From assembly GCA_022562615.1 (NCBI GenBank), contig JADFOW010000001.1, positions 1-59,673 on the forward strand: a stretch of 59,673 bases of DNA, given 5' to 3'. A model generated the notes under the pieces. The model was not told the origin of the DNA, did not search any database, and saw nothing but the letters and a program-made list of their open reading frames with translations. A program made the translations under genes and the position numbers. This stretch comes from Nitrososphaerota archaeon (GTDB lineage Archaea; Thermoproteota; Nitrososphaeria; Nitrososphaerales; Nitrosopumilaceae). Below are positions 17,749 to 26,365 of the stretch, piece by piece (the stretch's first letter is position 1; each line of letters starts with the position of its first letter).

Positions 17749-18831
17749 CTATTCAAATGAATTTTGAAATTCTTCTAACAGACTTTGTTGATGTTTACTG
17801 AGTTTTTTTGGGATATTTACTACAACCCTTACATATTGATCACCACGTCCCCTAGAATTTATTCGTGGTAATCCCTTTCCTTTTAGTTTGATGATAGTAT
17901 TTGGTTGAATGCCTGAATCTATTTTTATTTTTTCAGTTCCATTCAAGATTGGTACAATTACCTTGCGACCAAGAGCAGCATCAATCATAGATATGTTCTG
18001 ATCATAAAAAATATCGGCGTTATCTCGTTTGAAGTTCTGATGAGGTTGGACACGAATTCGTACAATTAGATCTCCATTAATACCACCAGGAATTTCATCA
18101 CCCTCATTGGGAATAGTATAATCTCCATTATCAACACCAGGAGGAATATCAAACGTTATTTTTTTTGTTCCTTTTTTCTTTCCGCTGCCTTTACATTCAC
18201 TACAAGGTGTTTCAATTACTGATCCTCTTCCCCTGCATGAGGAGCATGGTTCAACTGTTACAAAAGAAGCAAAACCCATGCTTCTGGTTCTACGAACTTG
18301 GCCTTGCCCATTACAAGTATTGCATGTTTTTTGGTTTGTTCCAGGTTTACAACCAGAACCATTACAAATATTACATTCAATAATTTTTTTCAATTCAATT
18401 TCCATTTTTTTGCCAGAAAGCACATCCTCTAAGGTAATCAAAGTTTGGTAAAGAAGATCGGAACCTCTTTGTTGTCGTTCTCCAAAACCTCCTCCTCTGC
18501 CAAATATTGATTCAAAAATAGAATCAAATCCTCCTCCAGAACGTCCAAAAACATCGCTGAAATTAGCACTGGCGCTTTGGAAAATATCCTCTGTACTATA
18601 TCTACCGTCTACCCCGGCATGACCATATTGATCGTAAATCTGCTTTTTTTCAGGGTCTGAAATTACCGCATATGCCTCAGAAATTTCTTTAAAATGCTCT
18701 GGTGCCTCTTTTGATTTATTTCGATCAGGGTGAAATTTTAAAGCTAATTTACGATATTGTGATTTAATTTCATTAATAGGTGTGGTTTTTGAAACTCCTA
18801 AAACCTCATAATAATCACGTTTTGCAGTCAT
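17749..18831 (-). CDS. dnaJ: Chaperone DnaJ (Hsp40)
   Basis: This 360-residue type I J-protein has a J domain (1-70) with the HPD tripeptide (KFHPDRN), a Gly/Phe-rich linker near 75-120, a zinc domain with four CxxCxGxG-type repeats (CNICNGSG, CNTCNGQG, CSSCRGRG, CSECKGSG at about 150-215), and a C-terminal substrate-binding region. It stimulates the ATPase of DnaK. It is the last gene of the grpE-dnaK-dnaJ order on the minus strand, 49 bases after dnaK. Such bacterial-type chaperone sets are thought to have entered archaea by transfer. Confidence 0.96.
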   Translation of the reverse strand: MTAKRDYYEVLGVSKTTPINEIKSQYRKLALKFHPDRNKSKEAPEHFKEISEAYAVISDPEKKQIYDQYGHAGVDGRYSTEDIFQSASANFSDVFGRSGGGFDSIFESIFGRGGGFGERQQRGSDLLYQTLITLEDVLSGKKMEIELKKIIECNICNGSGCKPGTNQKTCNTCNGQGQVRRTRSMGFASFVTVEPCSSCRGRGSVIETPCSECKGSGKKKGTKKITFDIPPGVDNGDYTIPNEGDEIPGGINGDLIVRIRVQPHQNFKRDNADIFYDQNISMIDAALGRKVIVPILNGTEKIKIDSGIQPNTIIKLKGKGLPRINSRGRGDQYVRVVVNIPKKLSKHQQSLLEEFQNSFE

Positions 18832-18880
18832 GAATTATTCTTTAATCATTATTAATGTATAAACGAATGATCTTTCAGAA

Positions 18881-20836
18881 CTAGTTATTTTTTTTTTCAT
18901 CGGTTGAGGATGAATCAGAATTCTGTCCTTCCGTGGTTTGCTCTTGTTGTCCTTCCGTGGTTTGCTCTTGTTGTCCTTCCGTGGTTTGCTCTTGTTGTCC
19001 TTCCGTGGTTTGCTCTTGTTGTCCTTCCGTGGTTTGCTCTTGTTGTCCTTCCGTGGTTTGCTGATCTGCACTTGGCGAAGGTGTAACATTCTTGTAAAGT
19101 TCGGTAGTTATTTCATTTACAGTTGATTTTAATGCTTCAAGTTTTGGTTTGAGTTCTTCTACATCTTTATTCAGTACTTCTTTTACTTCTTTAATAGCAT
19201 CAGTTGCTTTGATTCCTTGTTCTTGTGAAATTTTATCTTTAAGATCATGATTAACTAATTTTTCTGTGGTGTAAATGAAACTTTCAGCTTCGTTTTTAAG
19301 TTCAATTTTTTCTTTTTTCTTTTTATCTTCTTCAGAGTATCTTTCTGCATCCTTTTTGAGTTTCTCAATCTCATCTTTAGATAGTTTTGTAGTAGACTCG
19401 ATAGTAATTTGGGATTCTTTTTGAGTTCCTAGATCTTTTGCTGTTACATTGATTATTCCGTTTGCATCAATGTCAAATTTCACATCAATTTGAGGAATAC
19501 CTCTTGGAGCAGGAGGTAGTTCAGTTAGGTTAAAGCTTCCTAAAGATACATTATCATTAGCCATTGGTCGTTCTCCTTGGACTACATGAATTGTGACTGT
19601 AGTTTGATTATCTGCCGCTGTTGTGAATATTTTACTTTTTGAAGTTGGAATTGTTGTGTTACGCTCGATAAGGGGTTCTCTCACCCCTCCCATAGTTTCA
19701 ATTCCCAAAGTTAATGGAGTTACATCCAATAATACAATATCACTAGATACATCTCCTGCAATTATACCGGCTTGAATAGCTGCACCCATGGCAACTGCTT
19801 CCATGGGATCTACTCCAGATTCAACATTTTTTCCAATTAATTCGCTAACAAATTTTTTCACTAATGGAATTCTTGTAGGACCCCCAACCATTACAATTTT
19901 GTTGATTTCTGATTTACTTAGTTTGGAATCTTCAAAAGCCTTTTCTATCGAAGGTCTACAACGTTTAATGATAGGTTCAATTAATTCATCAAGTTTAGCT
20001 CTTGTTATTCTTAATTCAAGATTCTTAGCACCTGAGGAAGGATCTTGTGCAATAAAGGGAAGATTAAGGTCGGTTTCCATAACTGTTGAAAGTTCAATTT
20101 TTGCTTTTTCTGCTGCTTCTCTAATTCTGGCCATTGCAGTGCTATCTTGTGAAAGATCCAAACCTTCTTTTTTCTTAAATTCATCAAGAACATAATCAAT
20201 TAGAACTGTATCCATATCAGTTCCACCTAATTGGGTATCACCAGAAGTACTCATTACTTCAAACACACCACCACCCATTTCCATAATGGTAACATCTAAA
20301 GTTCCTCCTCCAAAATCAAAAACAAGAATTTTCATATCTTCTTTAGATCTATCTAGGCCAAAGGCTAGTGATGCAGCTGTTGGTTCATTAATTATTCTGA
20401 CCACATCTAGACCAGCGATAGTACCCGCATCCTTAGTTGCTTGTCTTTGGTTATCATCAAAATATGCTGGAACAGTAATTACAGCTTTTTCAATGGATTC
20501 ACCGATAAAAGATTCTGCATCTTTTTTTATTTTCTGAAGGATAAAGCCAGATATTTGTTGGGGTTTGTACTCTTTATCTTGAATTTTAAAAACGTAGTCA
20601 GTACCCATTTTTCTTTTGGCTGCAACTATAGTACCATCAGGATTTGTTACTGCCTGCCTTCTTGCAGGTTCACCAACTAAAAGCTCCCCATCTTTTGAAA
20701 AGGCTACCACCGAAGGAAATGCTTTACCACCTACTGTAACCCCTTCGGCTGCGGGAATAATTGTTGGCTTTCCACCCATAATTACTGATGCGGCAGAATT
20801 ACTTGTTCCTAAATCGATTCCTATTATTTTAGACAT
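18881..20836 (-). CDS. dnaK: Chaperone DnaK (Hsp70) with repetitive Gln/Glu tail
   Basis: This 651-residue Hsp70 has an N-terminal ATPase domain opening with [13 protein letters not shown], the phosphate motif [17 protein letters not shown] near 170-186, and a substrate-binding domain. The lid (about 490-590) is followed by an acidic, Gln-rich tail made of TTEGQQEQ repeats and ending TDEKKNN. The tail repeat is unusual; typical DnaK tails are short and acidic. The ATG overlaps the grpE end by eight bases, so the two are translationally coupled. DnaK is not universal in archaea, and its presence here fits acquisition by an ancestor. Confidence 0.97.
   Translation of the reverse strand: MSKIIGIDLGTSNSAASVIMGGKPTIIPAAEGVTVGGKAFPSVVAFSKDGELLVGEPARRQAVTNPDGTIVAAKRKMGTDYVFKIQDKEYKPQQISGFILQKIKKDAESFIGESIEKAVITVPAYFDDNQRQATKDAGTIAGLDVVRIINEPTAASLAFGLDRSKEDMKILVFDFGGGTLDVTIMEMGGGVFEVMSTSGDTQLGGTDMDTVLIDYVLDEFKKKEGLDLSQDSTAMARIREAAEKAKIELSTVMETDLNLPFIAQDPSSGAKNLELRITRAKLDELIEPIIKRCRPSIEKAFEDSKLSKSEINKIVMVGGPTRIPLVKKFVSELIGKNVESGVDPMEAVAMGAAIQAGIIAGDVSSDIVLLDVTPLTLGIETMGGVREPLIERNTTIPTSKSKIFTTAADNQTTVTIHVVQGERPMANDNVSLGSFNLTELPPAPRGIPQIDVKFDIDANGIINVTAKDLGTQKESQITIESTTKLSKDEIEKLKKDAERYSEEDKKKKEKIELKNEAESFIYTTEKLVNHDLKDKISQEQGIKATDAIKEVKEVLNKDVEELKPKLEALKSTVNEITTELYKNVTPSPSADQQTTEGQQEQTTEGQQEQTTEGQQEQTTEGQQEQTTEGQQEQTTEGQNSDSSSTDEKKNN
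18925..19062 (-). repeat. 24-bp tandem repeat (5 full units plus 18 bases) in the dnaK 3' end
   Basis: Five exact head-to-tail copies of a 24-base unit start at 18925, 18949, 18973, 18997 and 19021, with a partial sixth from 19045. The unit encodes TTEGQQEQ in the DnaK tail, giving six TTEGQ blocks. It is an in-frame coding minisatellite: there are no spacers, so it is not a CRISPR array. The exact identity of copies suggests recent expansion or ongoing slippage. Confidence 0.95.
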
Positions 20837-21406
20837 CTAAAGTTTCTCCTTGTTTTTTTGAAATTTCTACTAACGATGGTCTAATAACCTTAGTTTGAGA
20901 AATATATCCCTTCCTGATTTCTTTTGTAATTGTATTGTCATCTAGCTTGGGATCATTAATTATCGAAATTGCCTCATGTAGTTTAGGATCGAAGATTTCT
21001 CCTAAAGCATCAATTGGGTTTACATTATTCTTATCAAGTAACGAATCCATGTTTTTTACAATAGAATCTAATCCTTCGATGTTTCCTTCATTTTTTGAAA
21101 AAACTTCTTTTGCCCTAATAAAATCATCATAGATTTTAAGAAATTCTATCATAAATTGAGTAATTCTTGTATTTATTCCATTTTGGATTTCTGCTTGTGT
21201 TTTTTTATTTAAATTTTGAAAATCAGCTAATGCATATTTTAATTTGTTTTCTAGATCTTCAGATTTTTTTTTTCTTCTTCAAGAAGATTTTGAAGTTCTT
21301 CTAAAGAAAAAGTGTCACTGTTTTCTTCCTTTAACTCATTACTTGTGTTAGCCTCATCTTCAGGTATTACATTAGCAGAAATTTCAGAATTCTTTTCATT
21401 AGACAT
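20829..21406 (-). CDS. grpE: GrpE nucleotide exchange factor, interrupted by an apparent one-base frameshift
   Basis: From ATG 21404-21406 the frame encodes an acidic N-terminus ([18 protein letters not shown]...) and a coiled-coil start, but meets a stop at 21251-21253. Adding one A to the ten-A tract (T10 at 21264-21273 on the plus strand) restores the frame: [19 protein letters not shown], then the conserved GrpE helix and beta domain to 20829, about 192 residues in all. The tract lies in A-AAA-AAA frame context, a -1 slippery site, so programmed or transcriptional slippage, a real mutation, or a sequencing error are all possible. dnaK needs GrpE and overlaps it by eight bases. Confidence 0.85.
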
Positions 21407-21441
21407 TTCAAACACAATAATTGATAAGCTAATTTATACTA

Positions 21442-22581
21442 TTATTGAACAGTTTCGCATAAAGGATTTGCTTTTACAATAATAAGATTAGAATCTTTTT
21501 TATTTTTTTCAATATTTTTAAAATCTTGTTTTGAGCAAGCTACCACAATTGTAGTTTTGTCACTATGAAATAGATTTAGATGAGGATCCTCATAAGCTTC
21601 AACATCTCCAATATAATCACGTAACCGAGAAGTTAGATTTTGTAACATCTCAATTTTATCTCCTCGCATTGCATGTTGATCAATGGTCCAAGATATTGCG
21701 ATCTTAGTTCTACTAGCTTTTAGATCATTTTTCTTCAATGTGGCACGAATTTCATCAATTAATCTTTTAATGTATCCATCTATTCCTTTAACGCTCCCAT
21801 TAATTAGATACATTAGAGTATTTGTGCCTTCAAATGAGGAGCCTAATGATTTAAGATCATATAATCCTGTAACCATATCATCTAAGAAAATTTCTTGAAA
21901 ATTATTTGAAGAAAGTTCATTTTTAGTAATATCATCTTGGACATATTTACAAACTTCTAAAATACTACAAAGGCTAGAAAACCTAGACAATACATTGATT
22001 GCATGAAAATGTTCAGATGAAGAAATTGCTACAAATTTTATTTCATTTTTCTCTGTAAATAGGAGTTCTGCCAGCTTAGGATCTTCTTTTCCATTAAATG
22101 AGCCAATTATTTTTGGGGGTGGAGTTTGATTTTCTAAAGGATAGTAAAAGTAAGTGATTTGTTTTCCAATTTCCAAACCTGTAACATGTTCTAATAATGA
22201 AATATTTTCATTATTTCCCCCAAATCCTGTAGGTAGGGTATAGATTACGGCGCTATTTTTCTTTAAAGATTTAGTAGCATCTTTGAATTTAGAGTGAATT
22301 TCTGTTTTGATGTCTTGTCCAGTTTTTCTAACTCTTGGGGCAAAAAAAAGATATTGAGCCTTAGAAATTGCAATGTCAATGGGTTCCATTGCTAATAATG
22401 GTTCATCTTCTTTAAGGGAAGCAACATTTGGATAGATTTTAGCGATTTCCGCTTTAAGTGATATAGCAGACGGGTTGGATTCATCAATTATGTAGACATC
22501 AGCACCCTTCATTGCCATTTGAGAGGCAATTGCATACCCTTCGGTGCTAAGTCCATAAACTACAACTTTAGATCCGCCCAT
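21442..22581 (-). CDS. Rossmann-fold protein distantly like UDP-sugar dehydrogenases, function unknown
   Basis: A 379-residue protein opening MGGSKVVVYGLSTEGYAIA, a beta-alpha-beta nucleotide-binding fold with a degenerate glycine motif. It is followed by ADVYIIDE, whose acidic end suggests NAD(H) preference. The middle region (YLFFAPRVRKTG..., IYTLPTGFGG) recalls nucleotide-sugar dehydrogenases, but their catalytic Cys motif was not found. The open frame runs further upstream to 22668. That extension is hydrophobic and overlaps a likely promoter (TATTTATCATTTT on the minus strand near 22640), so Met 22581 is chosen. Its stop is followed 35 bases later by grpE. Confidence 0.7.
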   Translation of the reverse strand: MGGSKVVVYGLSTEGYAIASQMAMKGADVYIIDESNPSAISLKAEIAKIYPNVASLKEDEPLLAMEPIDIAISKAQYLFFAPRVRKTGQDIKTEIHSKFKDATKSLKKNSAVIYTLPTGFGGNNENISLLEHVTGLEIGKQITYFYYPLENQTPPPKIIGSFNGKEDPKLAELLFTEKNEIKFVAISSSEHFHAINVLSRFSSLCSILEVCKYVQDDITKNELSSNNFQEIFLDDMVTGLYDLKSLGSSFEGTNTLMYLINGSVKGIDGYIKRLIDEIRATLKKNDLKASRTKIAISWTIDQHAMRGDKIEMLQNLTSRLRDYIGDVEAYEDPHLNLFHSDKTTIVVACSKQDFKNIEKNKKDSNLIIVKANPLCETVQ

Positions 22582-22668
22582 TACATCAAAACCTATGCAA
22601 TAGACTAAGAAAAACTTATGGAACGTGATTAAAATGATAAATACTTGAAAATTTGTTTGTAAATTCAA

Positions 22669-23125
22669 ACTCCTAAACAGCTATTGTCTTCGTAATCTAT
22701 CATTCAGAAATGGAGTATAAAGCATAAAATTCCGTGTAGATTTGATAATTAGGTTTTTCTCTCCAGACAGCAAAAATTTTATTGGGTTTTGTTATTAAAC
22801 ATATTTCATTTTGTAATTCTCCTCAAGCTAATGTCGTAATGAGGTGAACATTGTCCCAAATTCAGAAATTGCTTATACCATAGATTATTCCTAAAAAAAA
22901 TTTGTAAAAAGAGAATTAAATACCAAAAGATTTTGAAACCCATTAAAAATTATATTGAATCATTTACTGATAAAGTAGAAAATAAGGGAAAAAGAATTTT
23001 AAATCAAATGGAGGATCCAATTCATAAATTATTTAATATAATTTAGGAATTCTAATGGATTGTAATTTGAAAAAATAAAGATAATAAAAAGTTCATTAAG
23101 GGAAATAATCTGCTGAATTTTAGAA
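22669..23125. other. 457-base region without a convincing gene
   Basis: It lies between the upstream end of the Rossmann-protein frame and tRNA-Gln. Base composition is very AT-rich. The only tidy open frame is TTG 22933 to TAG 23046, which would encode 37 residues (MKPIKNYIESFTDKVENKGK...). That is helical and basic-acidic but has no family, no clear promoter and no ribosome site, so it is not called as a gene. No convincing RNA fold was seen by eye. Confidence 0.5.
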
Positions 23126-23198
23126 AGCCCGGTAGTGTAGCGGTCAAGCATAGGGGCCTTTGAAGCCCTTGACCCCAGTTCGAGTCTGGGCCGGGCTA
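23126..23198 (+). tRNA. tRNA-Gln (anticodon TTG)
   Basis: Acceptor AGCCCGG pairs perfectly with CCGGGCT, and discriminator A is at 23198. The anticodon stem GGGGC/GCCCT encloses loop CTTTGAA, giving anticodon TTG. T-arm CCCAG-TTCGAGT-CTGGG. An A1-U72 pair is typical of archaeal tRNA-Gln and is recognised by GatDE, which is encoded about 6 kb away. No CCA and no intron. Confidence 0.95.
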
Positions 23199-23210
23199 CT
23201 AAATCACATT

Positions 23211-23972
23211 TTAAAAATCTAATTTAGTAAGAAGCTTAGTTGCAATTATGAAAAGTATTGTTGCAATTATTACAAGAATTCCCATTTCCATAATTACAAA
23301 TTCGTTAAATTCTCCAAAAATTCCGGCACGAATAACATCAACCAAATAGGTTAGAGGATTTAGATAAAAAGCAGTTCTTAGAGGTTCTGGTGCACCAGCA
23401 GCTGGATAAAATGCTGTACTAACAAAAGCAAAGAAAAGAAATGCTGTATTAAGAATTACATTAAATCCTTCACTAGATCTTAATTTAGTCGCAATAATTG
23501 AGGCTAATGAACCAAACAAAACTGAACCAGTTACAGCAGCAAAAACTATCAAAGGTATTGTAACTAAAGAGAATTCGATTGAATCAAAGAATACTGGATA
23601 ACCAATTAGTGCAATCAATGCTGCACTTACCAAGCCTATAATTCCAATAGTAAAAATATTACTCAAAATATAATGTACCCTGGTAAATGGTCCCGACATC
23701 ATTTGTTCAAACATACCATATTTTCTATCATTCCAAATAATTATACCAGAAATCAAAGTACTATTCATAATGTTAAATCCAATCATCCCTGAGGCTAAAA
23801 AAGCAGGATAGGCTAAATCTCTAGAACCAAAAGGAACTTCTTTAATTAATGATCCATAAGCGAATCCGGCAATAAAGATGTAAATTACTGGAAAAAGTAT
23901 TTGCCAAAGTAAAAAGGCAGGATTAATAGAGATTGTTAAATTTCTATTTACAAGTCTAATGATTGGATACAT
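23211..23972 (-). CDS. ABC-2 type transporter permease
   Basis: This 253-residue integral membrane protein has about six hydrophobic helices (near 25-40, 55-80, 105-130, 135-165, 170-195 and 225-250). It carries the ABC-2 feature of a long loop with NDRKYGMFEQMMSGPFTRVHYILSNI after helix two. The family exports drugs, lipids or polysaccharides together with an ATPase. Its first 17 bases overlap the 3' end of the ATPase gene on the same strand, so the pair is one exporter. The substrate is unknown. The final Leu-Asp-Phe end is close to tRNA-Gln. Confidence 0.92.
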   Translation of the reverse strand: MYPIIRLVNRNLTISINPAFLLWQILFPVIYIFIAGFAYGSLIKEVPFGSRDLAYPAFLASGMIGFNIMNSTLISGIIIWNDRKYGMFEQMMSGPFTRVHYILSNIFTIGIIGLVSAALIALIGYPVFFDSIEFSLVTIPLIVFAAVTGSVLFGSLASIIATKLRSSEGFNVILNTAFLFFAFVSTAFYPAAGAPEPLRTAFYLNPLTYLVDVIRAGIFGEFNEFVIMEMGILVIIATILFIIATKLLTKLDF

Positions 23973-24894
23973 TTGCCTCCACCATTTTTAAGAAAATTTC
24001 TTCAAGATTTGTGGGAACTGCAGATAGATCATCTATTTCGATACCATTATCATTTAAAATTTGTAATATTTTCATTAATACTAATTCTGATTGTTTCGAG
24101 TGTATTGTGATATTTGTTCCAGTATTGAAATCAATTTTACAATCAGTAATACCAGAAAGAAGGGACTTAATCTCTTGTTGATTTTTAAGTAAATGAATTT
24201 TGATTGTTTTTTCCTTACCAAATCTTTTTTTTAATGCATCAGGTGTATCGATTGCGAGGATTTTGCCTTTGTCAATTATAGCTATTTCATCACAAAGATA
24301 TTCAGCTTCGGTCAGAATATGCGTTGTAAAAAATATTGTTAATCCAGTTTTTACCTTATTTCTCAAATAATCTAATAGTTTTCTTCTGGCACTTGGATCT
24401 AAACCAACAGTTGGTTCATCTAAAAATAAAAGATCCATATCATGCATAAATTCGCGAGCTACTTGGACTCTCCTTCTTTGCCCAATGGATAAATCTTCAT
24501 TTCGCTTTTTGCGAATTTCAATCAGTTCAAAATCCTTAAGGAGTTTTTCCATCCTACTTTTACGCTCAATTTTAGGTACATTCCACATCATTCCATATTT
24601 TTCAAGTGATTTTTCAACAGTTAATGTTGGTTCATAACTTGGTTGTTGTAAAACGACTCCAATCTTATGACGTACTTTTAAGGGATTTTTTATAGCATCT
24701 ATTCCTAGAATGGTAAGGGAGCCACCTGAAGGTTGAATTAGTGTGGTAAGAAGTTTGATTGTAGTAGATTTGCCAGCACCATTTGGCCCCAAAAACCCGA
24801 AAACTTGACCACTCTTTATTGACATTGTGATATCGTTAACCGCTTTTACTGATCCATAAGATTTCGATAAACTTTCAACCTTAATACAAGTCAT
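23956..24894 (-). CDS. ABC transporter ATP-binding protein (DrrA-like)
   Basis: This 312-residue ATPase has Walker A GPNGAGKST at about 36-44, the Q-loop (VVLQQPSYEP), the signature LSIGQRRRVQVAREF in a slightly altered LSGGQ form, Walker B DLLFLDEPTVGLDP and the H-loop FFTTHIL. A C-terminal extension from about 225 matches the accessory domain of DrrA-type exporters. It overlaps its permease partner by 17 bases. The promoter region is shared with the divergent RPA gene. Confidence 0.95.
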   Translation of the reverse strand: MTCIKVESLSKSYGSVKAVNDITMSIKSGQVFGFLGPNGAGKSTTIKLLTTLIQPSGGSLTILGIDAIKNPLKVRHKIGVVLQQPSYEPTLTVEKSLEKYGMMWNVPKIERKSRMEKLLKDFELIEIRKKRNEDLSIGQRRRVQVAREFMHDMDLLFLDEPTVGLDPSARRKLLDYLRNKVKTGLTIFFTTHILTEAEYLCDEIAIIDKGKILAIDTPDALKKRFGKEKTIKIHLLKNQQEIKSLLSGITDCKIDFNTGTNITIHSKQSELVLMKILQILNDNGIEIDDLSAVPTNLEEIFLKMVEANVSNH

Positions 24895-24935
24895 GAACCA
24901 ATTGTGATCTTCTTATTAATTTAGGTAATGAAATT

Positions 24936-24944
24936 TTTATAAAT
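24936..24944 (+). promoter_or_regulatory. TATA box for the RPA gene
   Basis: TTTATAAAT is centred about 28 bases upstream of ATG 24968, so transcription would begin at or next to that codon and give a leaderless mRNA. The longer frame's GTG at 24950 would fall upstream of the transcription start. Confidence 0.55.
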
Positions 24945-24967
24945 AGAATGTGTTTACAAACAATGAA

Positions 24968-26365
24968 ATGTCTGAATTTGAAAATCTTCTAAATAAATTA
25001 CTTGAACAAAAGACAGATTTAACCAGATCTGAGATTGAAGAAATGATTAAACAGAAAAAAGAAAAAATTGGTGCAGGTTACCTTACCGATCAAGGAGCAA
25101 TTTTCTTAATTGCCTCTGATTTTGGGATTTCACTGTCTGAACCACTAAAAATTGAAATGAGGTTAAAAGATCTTTATGCTGGTGCCAAAGAGATTTCCTT
25201 GGAAACTAGAGTTCTAAACATGTCCCCTGCCAAACAATTTTCTAGAAAAGACGGTTCCCCATTTTACCTAAGAACTATGACAGTTTATGATACTAATTCT
25301 ACAGCTAGTGTAAAACTGTGGGATGAAAAAGCAAATATTCCTGGAATTGAAAATATTAAACCAGGCGACCTGATAAAAATTATCAAAGCATATGTAAAAT
25401 CAGATCTTAACGGAGAACCTACAATCAATATTGGTTCAGGTTCTAATTTGGAAGCAATCGATAATGAAAGTGATATTCCTGACATTGATAGTATAACAAA
25501 AGATGTCAGTGAATCAAAAGAAGGTGAGAAAGATTTGGTATTATCAGGAATAATTGATGGAATGATAACAGGCATGGAATTTACAAATTCTCGTGGCCAA
25601 CCTGGAAAAGCCATTAGAATGAGACTAAAAGGAAAAGATGGAAATGCCATGAAAGTGGTTCTTTGGGGACAAGATGAATCTGTCATTCCAAATATGATTT
25701 CTCAACATGCTAAGGTAAGACTCCTTGGAGTGAAAGTAAGATCAGGAAATCAAGGAATGGAAATTCATGGAAATGAATCTACCATTATTGAAATTGAAGG
25801 AGGTAAAGAGATAGAACCAATTATCACCAGAATTATTTCAATTTCAACAAATGAGAATGGGAAAAAAATGATTTTAGGAGTTGACAAAAATAAAAACTTG
25901 CTCAATATTAGTGATTTTTCAAATTCTACAAATATCTTCAATGAAGGAGATGTAATAGAGTTAATGCCATCAAAAGTTTATGGGAATTCTATTACACTAG
26001 ATGATAATTCATTTGTTAGAAAATTAGATGAGGATAATACAATTTCCTCCCTGTCAAAACTTAGAACGAAAATAAATGATGTAAAAGTCGATGAGAATTA
26101 TTGTATCGAGGCAATAGTGTTGAAAGTTCCAGAAAGACGAGAGGTTCAAACCAAATCGGGCGAATCTATTGCATTGTCTGAGATATTTGTAGAAGATGAC
26201 ACAGGTCAAATTTGGGTCAAAGGATGGAGGAACCAAGCTAGATTAATTGAAAAATGTGAACTTGGAGAAATTATTTCAATAACTGGACTTAATGCAAGAG
26301 CTGGACTAGAAGGAAGAATAGAACTATTCTTAACCCCATTTTCAAAAATTACTAGGAAAAATTAG
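24968..26365 (+). CDS. rpa: Replication protein A-like single-stranded DNA-binding protein
   Basis: A 465-residue protein built of several OB-folds. The first (about 65-150; VLNMSPAKQFSRKDGSPFYLRTMTVYD, then VKLWDEKA and IKPGDLIKIIKAYVKS) has the RPA OB pattern. A second follows near 175-270 (VLSGIIDGMITGMEFTN..., MKVVLWGQDE), and a third near 375-465 (IEAIVLKVPERREVQTKSGE..., IWVKGWRNQARLIEKCELGEIISITGL). The N-terminal 60 residues form a small helical domain. It coats single-stranded DNA in replication and repair. GTG 24950 would add six residues but lies too near the TATA box. It is convergent with the Lhr helicase, with four bases of overlap. Confidence 0.9.
   Translation: MSEFENLLNKLLEQKTDLTRSEIEEMIKQKKEKIGAGYLTDQGAIFLIASDFGISLSEPLKIEMRLKDLYAGAKEISLETRVLNMSPAKQFSRKDGSPFYLRTMTVYDTNSTASVKLWDEKANIPGIENIKPGDLIKIIKAYVKSDLNGEPTINIGSGSNLEAIDNESDIPDIDSITKDVSESKEGEKDLVLSGIIDGMITGMEFTNSRGQPGKAIRMRLKGKDGNAMKVVLWGQDESVIPNMISQHAKVRLLGVKVRSGNQGMEIHGNESTIIEIEGGKEIEPIITRIISISTNENGKKMILGVDKNKNLLNISDFSNSTNIFNEGDVIELMPSKVYGNSITLDDNSFVRKLDEDNTISSLSKLRTKINDVKVDENYCIEAIVLKVPERREVQTKSGESIALSEIFVEDDTGQIWVKGWRNQARLIEKCELGEIISITGLNARAGLEGRIELFLTPFSKITRKN

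Noticed and set aside
18925-19062. Short direct repeats that might suggest a CRISPR array
   Set aside because: The copies are directly joined without spacers and encode an in-frame DnaK tail.
18835-19126. Frames of 60-84 codons made of PRKDNKSK-, PWFALVVL- or SFRGLLLL-type repeats across the dnaK tail
   Set aside because: These are artefacts of the 24-bp repeat read in the other frames, not proteins.
22933-23046. 37-residue TTG-started frame in the gap before tRNA-Gln
   Set aside because: No family, no promoter or ribosome site, and short frames are common in AT-rich DNA.
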